Source: a virus. Taken from it: a stretch of DNA of 25,195 bases. The DNA lies in the IMG/VR virus record IMGVR_UViG_3300030451_003757, positions 1 to 25,195 of that record; one strand, given 5' to 3'. The translations under genes and the position numbers were made by a program. Under the pieces are notes generated by a model, which did not search any database, was not told where the DNA came from, and saw only the letters and a program-made list of their open reading frames with translations. This document shows positions 21,912 to 25,195 of this stretch, piece after piece (position 1 is the stretch's first letter; each line of letters begins with the position of its first letter).

Positions 21912-23492
21912 TTAATAAGGGTCTCTCCCACCTCTTGTTGTTCCCCAAGCAGTGAGAAATGCATCTATCTCTCGTCGAATTTTTGGGTTACCATAATACG
22001 GGCCTTTAGTAAAATTACCGCCTACGGAATCAATTTCCTTATTAACCATTAATAACTTTGGTATATTATTATCATCCACAGTAAATACACCATCTGAAGA
22101 ATCGTAATTTCCAGTGTCATCCATATAAGCGTGAAATGGACTACTTGTTGCTGCTGGTGGTTGCCTCATAGAAATAAATGCTGGGGTAGATGTTCTGCTA
22201 TAAGAGTTATGAGACTGAGTAAAGTGAACTCTTTGTCTAATTGGAAAATCTGTAGTTGAACTTTGGCGAGATCTTGTGTGTAATAAAAACTCCCCTTCTT
22301 GAACTGAAGTTGCTATTTCATATAAACGCAAACTAGTATCGACGCTTGTGTTAGATGCCCCTACGTCTAGTATCCCAATCTTCGCATCATCGCTAATCGT
22401 AGACATATCATGCGTTGACTGATAAGTTATCCCACTCGTGACCGCAGATGCTTCTGTTTTTTGATATGGTTTAAGGGATGATCCTGTACTGACTTGAGCA
22501 CCAGAAGCATAGACAAACTTACTAGAAGCACTTCTATCTGGATATATAGCAAATGTTTGTGTACCGTCTACATTTAATGCACTGACTGCAAAAGAACATC
22601 TATACCAACCTTTTGTTCCTACGGGCGTGTATTGGATGTACCCTACACTGTCTGAATTGTCTGATGTACTTGGAACCCCATCACTGTCAAAAGCAATCTC
22701 TAGGTATTGAAGATTAGGAGGTGTATTATTATCATACAAACCAAGTCTAATTAAATCACTTGTCCCTTTTTTAAAATGACAAGATATGTTGTAAACCGTT
22801 CCTGTACTCAATCCTGAAATGGCTCTATAAACAACACCATAAGCATGGGTGTCCCCACCAATTAACTTCCAAGGGATATAAAGACCATAATCTTCAGGGT
22901 CAGTCACCTCTGATTGAGTAGTCGTTGATGCTCCACTTCCTACAGTCCATTTCGCAAAAGGGGTAGTACTTAAAAAACTTTCAGAATAAGTAAGTAAATT
23001 TTCAGTGTTTGAATTAACCGTCCCTGTAGCAAAAGAATAAGTAAACCGCTGCCCTTGTGCATTAGTAAAAGTCATCGGGCCATTCGGTGAGTAATGCTCT
23101 GCAAAAACAACAGCTCTTGGGCCAATCAAATGCGCTCTACGTGCTCCCTGACCGTTAGCATTAGGTGCATGCCAAGCAGTGCCTGTTAAATCAAAACGAG
23201 CAGCCCAACAATTAGGATTAAATGTTAGAGTGCTCGTTGTGTCAGTACCATCAGTTTGTGTAAAGTACTGATCGTTAATAGGGGGTTCACCAGAAGCTGA
23301 ATTATTAGCCTTATAGACTCGCAAGGCATCAATAACTGAAGTGCCTTTATACCCTAGAGCTTCAAGTAAATCACGGAATGTGGTTGCTTTTGCTTTTCGC
23401 TCCGATACATCATATATAGGTATAAGATCATCGTATCCGAACTGAAGATCCGTTAGTTGTGGGGTTGCTTCAACTCCGTCTAATGATGGCAT
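21912..23492 (-). CDS. Tail protein with a degenerate trypsin-like domain split by a binding module
   Basis: 526 aa. The N-terminal ~50 residues (MPSLDGVEATPQLTD... DDLIPIYDVS... FRDLLEALG) form the module shared with the 62-aa and 196-aa proteins, probably virion attachment. Residues ~85-160 (NPNCWAARFDLT... LIGPRAVVFAEHY, His133) resemble the His-loop half of an S1/trypsin-like domain. Residues ~164-347 are the ENLLTYSESF...YQKT module also seen twice in the 1084-aa fibre. After it, DDAKIGILD (Asp368/369) looks like the Asp strand of the same domain and the C-terminus like its last part, but no clear GDSG serine site is present. Probably a non-catalytic or weakly catalytic adhesin. The protease-fold reading is inference from pattern. 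Confidence 0.6.
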   Translation of the reverse strand: MPSLDGVEATPQLTDLQFGYDDLIPIYDVSERKAKATTFRDLLEALGYKGTSVIDALRVYKANNSASGEPPINDQYFTQTDGTDTTSTLTFNPNCWAARFDLTGTAWHAPNANGQGARRAHLIGPRAVVFAEHYSPNGPMTFTNAQGQRFTYSFATGTVNSNTENLLTYSESFLSTTPFAKWTVGSGASTTTQSEVTDPEDYGLYIPWKLIGGDTHAYGVVYRAISGLSTGTVYNISCHFKKGTSDLIRLGLYDNNTPPNLQYLEIAFDSDGVPSTSDNSDSVGYIQYTPVGTKGWYRCSFAVSALNVDGTQTFAIYPDRSASSKFVYASGAQVSTGSSLKPYQKTEASAVTSGITYQSTHDMSTISDDAKIGILDVGASNTSVDTSLRLYEIATSVQEGEFLLHTRSRQSSTTDFPIRQRVHFTQSHNSYSRTSTPAFISMRQPPAATSSPFHAYMDDTGNYDSSDGVFTVDDNNIPKLLMVNKEIDSVGGNFTKGPYYGNPKIRREIDAFLTAWGTTRGGRDPY

Positions 23493-23495
23493 GTA

Positions 23496-23684
23496 TTATG
23501 AGAATGTAAGCCCTAAAGCCTCTCCTAGATCCTGAACCGTTATTGATTTAACTCGTCTAGTAGACATATCAAAAAAAGAAAGCATATCTCCACGAGCTAT
23601 TACAGTAACAGAATCGCTGTCAGAGGACAATAAACTTGTTCCTGTTAGTTTCTCTAAAGTAGGTGTATCCCCTAAAGTAGGCAT
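23496..23684 (-). CDS. 62-aa orphan N-terminal tail module
   Basis: This short protein consists only of the module that opens the next gene's product: MPTLGDTPTLEKLTG at the start, a DMLSFFDMS strand and TVQDLGEALG at the end, against MPSL.., DDLIPIYDVS and FRDLLEALG in the 526-aa protein. The stop is 3 bases before that gene's ATG. It looks like a tandem duplication of the 5' part of the tail gene, or a free adaptor that shares a binding site with it. It is translated in a tight run with the lipoprotein gene upstream. Confidence 0.55.
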   Translation of the reverse strand: MPTLGDTPTLEKLTGTSLLSSDSDSVTVIARGDMLSFFDMSTRRVKSITVQDLGEALGLTFS

Positions 23685-23685
23685 G

Positions 23686-23880
23686 TTAATCTTCTTTAAT
23701 ATCTAATCCTATACAAAACTTAGGAGGTATAACTGCAGCTTTAACATCTAGAGCAACTCTAACAGCAGGGTCAGTAAAAGGAACAGGAAGGCCAACTTTT
23801 GCATCTGTAGTTTCACATGATATATTACACACAGCTATAAAAGCTAAACCCAATAAATAAAATAAATTCTTGTAATTCAT
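23686..23880 (-). CDS. Small putative exported lipoprotein
   Basis: 64 aa with a clear export signal: MNYKNLF, a hydrophobic core (YLLGLAFIAV), then cysteines at 18 and 22. Cys22 (CNISC) or Cys18 could be the lipidated residue, but neither has an ideal lipobox, so a plain secreted protein is possible. The mature part is ~42 residues with VPFTDPAVRVALDVKAAVIPPKF. It is the first gene of the minus-strand run, so likely expressed early in that operon. Small phage lipoproteins can block superinfection or aid lysis; nothing here identifies which. Confidence 0.5.
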   Translation of the reverse strand: MNYKNLFYLLGLAFIAVCNISCETTDAKVGLPVPFTDPAVRVALDVKAAVIPPKFCIGLDIKED

Positions 23881-23931
23881 ATTTTATAATATGCACATAT
23901 TGTAATAGATAACCAGAAAAAAATTTAACTA
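23881..23931. promoter_or_regulatory. Divergent intergenic region
   Basis: This 51-base gap separates the minus-strand late run from the plus-strand right-end genes. It contains TATAAT at 23885-23890 (plus strand), TATTATAAA on the minus strand, and an imperfect palindrome ATATGCACATAT at 23889-23900. Both flanking genes need a promoter, so two back-to-back promoters probably overlap here. The plus-strand gene has an A-rich leader with no SD. Confidence 0.5.
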
Positions 23932-24225
23932 ATGTCCAAAGCTAGATTCAAAAGACTTCCTTCAGGGAAAATTAAATATCATGGTGAATTATTTTCGGGT
24001 TTTAACAAACCAAAAGTAGCTCCTAAAGGCAGTAAAAAGAAGTTTGTTGTTTTAGGTAAACAAGGTGATAAAATTAAAAAAGTAGGTTTTGGACACAGAG
24101 ACTATCAAGATTTTAGACAACATAAAGACCCCAAAAGACGTAAAAATTTTAGATCTAGACACAACTGTGATACAGCAAAAGATAAAACAACAGCTCGCTA
24201 TTGGGCTTGCAAAAAACTCTGGTAA
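23932..24225 (+). CDS. 97-aa basic protein, DUF5754-like
   Basis: Small, very basic. Order of motifs: GKIKYHGELFSGFNKPK, KKKFVVLGKQGDKIKKVGFG, then a charged DF.QHKDPKRRKNFRSRH and ARYWACKKLW end. From memory this matches a small family (DUF5754-like) found in marine phages and large algal viruses, of unknown function. A nucleic-acid-binding or virion-packaged basic protein is likely by charge. It is first of four genes joined by TAATG or ATGA overlaps. Confidence 0.65.
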   Translation: MSKARFKRLPSGKIKYHGELFSGFNKPKVAPKGSKKKFVVLGKQGDKIKKVGFGHRDYQDFRQHKDPKRRKNFRSRHNCDTAKDKTTARYWACKKLW

Positions 24226-24410
24226 TGAAAAAAAGAAAAAAGAAATCAAGGGTTAACGAAGCAGGTAACTATACAAAACCTTCTTTACGTAAAAGACTCT
24301 TCGAACAGATAAAAGCAGGTACTAAAGGAGGCCGTGCAGGACAATGGTCAGCAAGAAAAGCTCAATTATTAGCTGTGAAATACAAAAAAGCTGGAGGAGG
24401 TTATAAGTAA
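24225..24410 (+). CDS. 61-aa basic protein of a marine-virus small-protein family
   Basis: Starts at the ATG overlapping the previous stop (TAATG), not at the upstream 24201 methionine. Motifs: an N-terminal KKRKKK, then NEAGNYTKPSLRKRLFEQIKAGTKGG and GQWSARKAQLLAVKYKKAGGGY. This pattern is one I recall repeatedly in marine phage and algal-virus proteins with no known function. Charge and size suggest DNA or RNA binding. It ends in a TAATG overlap with the next gene. Confidence 0.7.
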   Translation: MKKRKKKSRVNEAGNYTKPSLRKRLFEQIKAGTKGGRAGQWSARKAQLLAVKYKKAGGGYK

Positions 24411-24682
24411 TGGCCTTGAAGAAATCACAAAAGAGCCTAAAGGAATGGACTAAACAAAAGTGGCGTACTAAATCTGGCAAGAAGTCTTCTGAAACAGGGG
24501 AGAGATATTTACCAGAAAAAGCTATTAAGAGTTTGTCTGCTGCTGAATATGCTGCGGGAACTCGTAGGAAACGAAAAGCGACTGCTGCTGGTAAGCAGAG
24601 AGCTAAATACACTAAAGCTGAACGTGCAGCTTTCTTAAAAGCTGCATATAAAAAGAAAAAGAAAAAGAAAAAGAAAAAATGA
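24410..24682 (+). CDS. 90-aa basic protein, DUF5872/DUF6321-like, with poly-Lys tail
   Basis: The core SLKEWTKQKWRTKSGKKS... GERYLPEKAIKSLSAAEYAAGTRRKRKAT... GKQ is a recognisable small-protein family in marine phages and large DNA viruses (DUF5872/DUF6321-like from memory; the exact number is uncertain). Function is unknown. The C-terminus runs AAFLKAAY then ten lysines encoded by a repeated AAAAAG unit. A GGAGGAGG sits 9 bases before the ATG, the only good SD-like site seen, though it also codes for the previous protein's Gly-Gly. The stop overlaps the next start (ATGA). Confidence 0.7.
   Translation: MALKKSQKSLKEWTKQKWRTKSGKKSSETGERYLPEKAIKSLSAAEYAAGTRRKRKATAAGKQRAKYTKAERAAFLKAAYKKKKKKKKKK
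24650..24679 (+). repeat. AAAAAG microsatellite at a gene junction
   Basis: Four units of AAAAAG and a final AAAAAA encode the poly-Lys tail and run into the ATGA overlap with the next gene. Likely a slippage-prone site. Confidence 0.9.
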
Positions 24683-24858
24683 AAAAGGATTTTAAACCAC
24701 ACATGATGTATGACCCTAAGACTGGTAAAGGAGTCAAAGCAGGTACTTATAAAAAACACCTTGAGTTAAAAAAGAAGGGGTATACCCATACGAAACCTAA
24801 AAAGAAACGTAAATCTTTCACTGAAGCCGTTGAATCTAGAATGAATAAAAGTTATTGA
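24679..24858 (+). CDS. 59-aa basic protein of a marine-virus small-protein family
   Basis: Starts with an ATGA overlap on the previous stop. The N-terminal KPHMMYDPKTGKGVKAGTYKKHLELKKKGYTH is a pattern I recall from many marine phage and algal-virus small proteins. The rest is Lys/Arg-rich with a short C-terminal helix (FTEAVESRM). No enzyme motif. It is in the -1 frame relative to the 90-aa gene, so slippage in the A-rich tract would fuse the two. Function unknown. Confidence 0.6.
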   Translation: MKKDFKPHMMYDPKTGKGVKAGTYKKHLELKKKGYTHTKPKKKRKSFTEAVESRMNKSY

Positions 24859-25195
24859 AGTGGTTACTAATAGCCCTGCTACTTTGCTTTCCCACAACAA
24901 TTAAAGCAGATGATCATTGGGGGACTATACCTCCAATACCTAAAATTACTATCGAGCATGACATTTACAGCGGTATTATTACGTTGGGGTGGATATCAGA
25001 TTCTACTTTTGACCGACCAATATGGTATATTGTAGAAGTAAAACAAGTTGATCAGGATGGAGTTATAGACCCAGAGTTCTTGTGGCATAGACCTTTTGCT
25101 CCTATCAGAAGCAATTTCAACGAATATATTTCTTTTAGGCTACAATATAAAGATGCGAATGGAAAAATCCAAAGCTGGATTAGGCAAGAAATGGT
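24855..25195 (+). CDS. Secreted or periplasmic protein, 3'-truncated
   Basis: An open frame runs from a TTG start (overlapping the previous TGA) to the window end, with no stop in 113 codons. The protein begins with a clear Sec signal: KWLLIALLLCFPTTIKA, likely cleaved after the Ala at 18. The visible mature part (HWGTIPPIPKITIEHDIYSGIITLGW... WYIVEVKQVDQDGVIDPEFLWH) is beta-rich and aromatic, like a small immunoglobulin-like domain. It is exported, unlike its basic neighbours, but joined to them by overlap. Function unknown; an envelope role is possible. Confidence 0.55.
   Translation, partial: MKWLLIALLLCFPTTIKADDHWGTIPPIPKITIEHDIYSGIITLGWISDSTFDRPIWYIVEVKQVDQDGVIDPEFLWHRPFAPIRSNFNEYISFRLQYKDANGKIQSWIRQEM

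Noticed and set aside
24393-24400. GGAGGAGG as proof of SD-dependent initiation
   Set aside because: It encodes Gly-Gly in a conserved protein end and is the only such site seen; it may work locally but does not define the genome.
24650-24679. Canonical A_AAA_AAG -1 frameshift site
   Set aside because: In the gene's frame the base before each AAA AAG pair is T or G, so the ideal heptamer phase is not met; kept only as a weaker slippage hypothesis.
24322-24759. 145-aa hydrophobic minus-strand frame
   Set aside because: It is antisense to the Lys-rich genes: AAA/AAG codons read in reverse give Phe/Leu runs that mimic membrane segments.

Overview
This is an incomplete stretch of an AT-rich, tailed double-stranded DNA bacteriophage genome, most like uncultured marine phages. 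Both end genes are cut by the window edges. The evidence is a phage replication module, a capsid and tail block, a complete lysis cassette, and a set of tiny lysine-rich proteins of a type I associate with marine viruses. Almost no start codon has a Shine-Dalgarno sequence. Starts instead follow A/T-rich leaders or one-to-few-base overlaps. That points to a host with weak SD use, such as Bacteroidota or Verrucomicrobiota, but this is inference. No integrase, repressor, tRNA, terminase or portal gene is visible, so lifestyle cannot be settled and the packaging genes must lie outside the window.

Layout. (1) 1-7313, plus strand, replication: SF2 helicase (5' part missing), Cas4-like PD-(D/E)XK nuclease with a likely Fe-S cluster, a conserved replication-block protein of unknown role, a small coiled-coil protein, family A DNA polymerase with 3'-5' exonuclease and a Leu at the position equivalent to E. 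coli Pol I 762, a primase-helicase, and a small acidic protein. A two-hairpin element precedes the polymerase. (2) 7315-23880, minus strand, read right to left: small putative lipoprotein, a 62-aa orphan N-module, a modular tail protein, a KE-rich protein, a 254-nt leader with repeated hairpins, the major capsid protein, a virion-type protein bracketed by two terminators, an acidic repeat protein, three structural proteins of unknown role, a family 25 glycosyltransferase, a possible neck protein, a 1084-aa fibre and a 115-aa protein. The strand ends with the lysis cassette (two holin-like genes, a tiny basic protein, overlapping spanins, a basic protein, an amidase endolysin), a gluzincin-like protein and a PD-(D/E)XK nuclease. 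(3) 23932-25195, plus strand: four overlapping small basic proteins and the start of a secreted protein.

How it works together. The left arm copies DNA. The minus-strand arm builds and decorates the particle and then breaks the cell. The two arms meet tail to tail with one base between stop codons at 7313/7315, and a divergent promoter region lies at 23881-23931. The points most worth a second look are: the same ~180-residue 'YSEDF...YQKT' module apparently nested inside two unrelated tail-protein domains; the repeated GGTTGCTCTAGCC hairpins in the capsid leader; the structured element before polA; the Leu762 polymerase; the compact overlapping spanin pair; and the glycosyltransferase inside the structural block.
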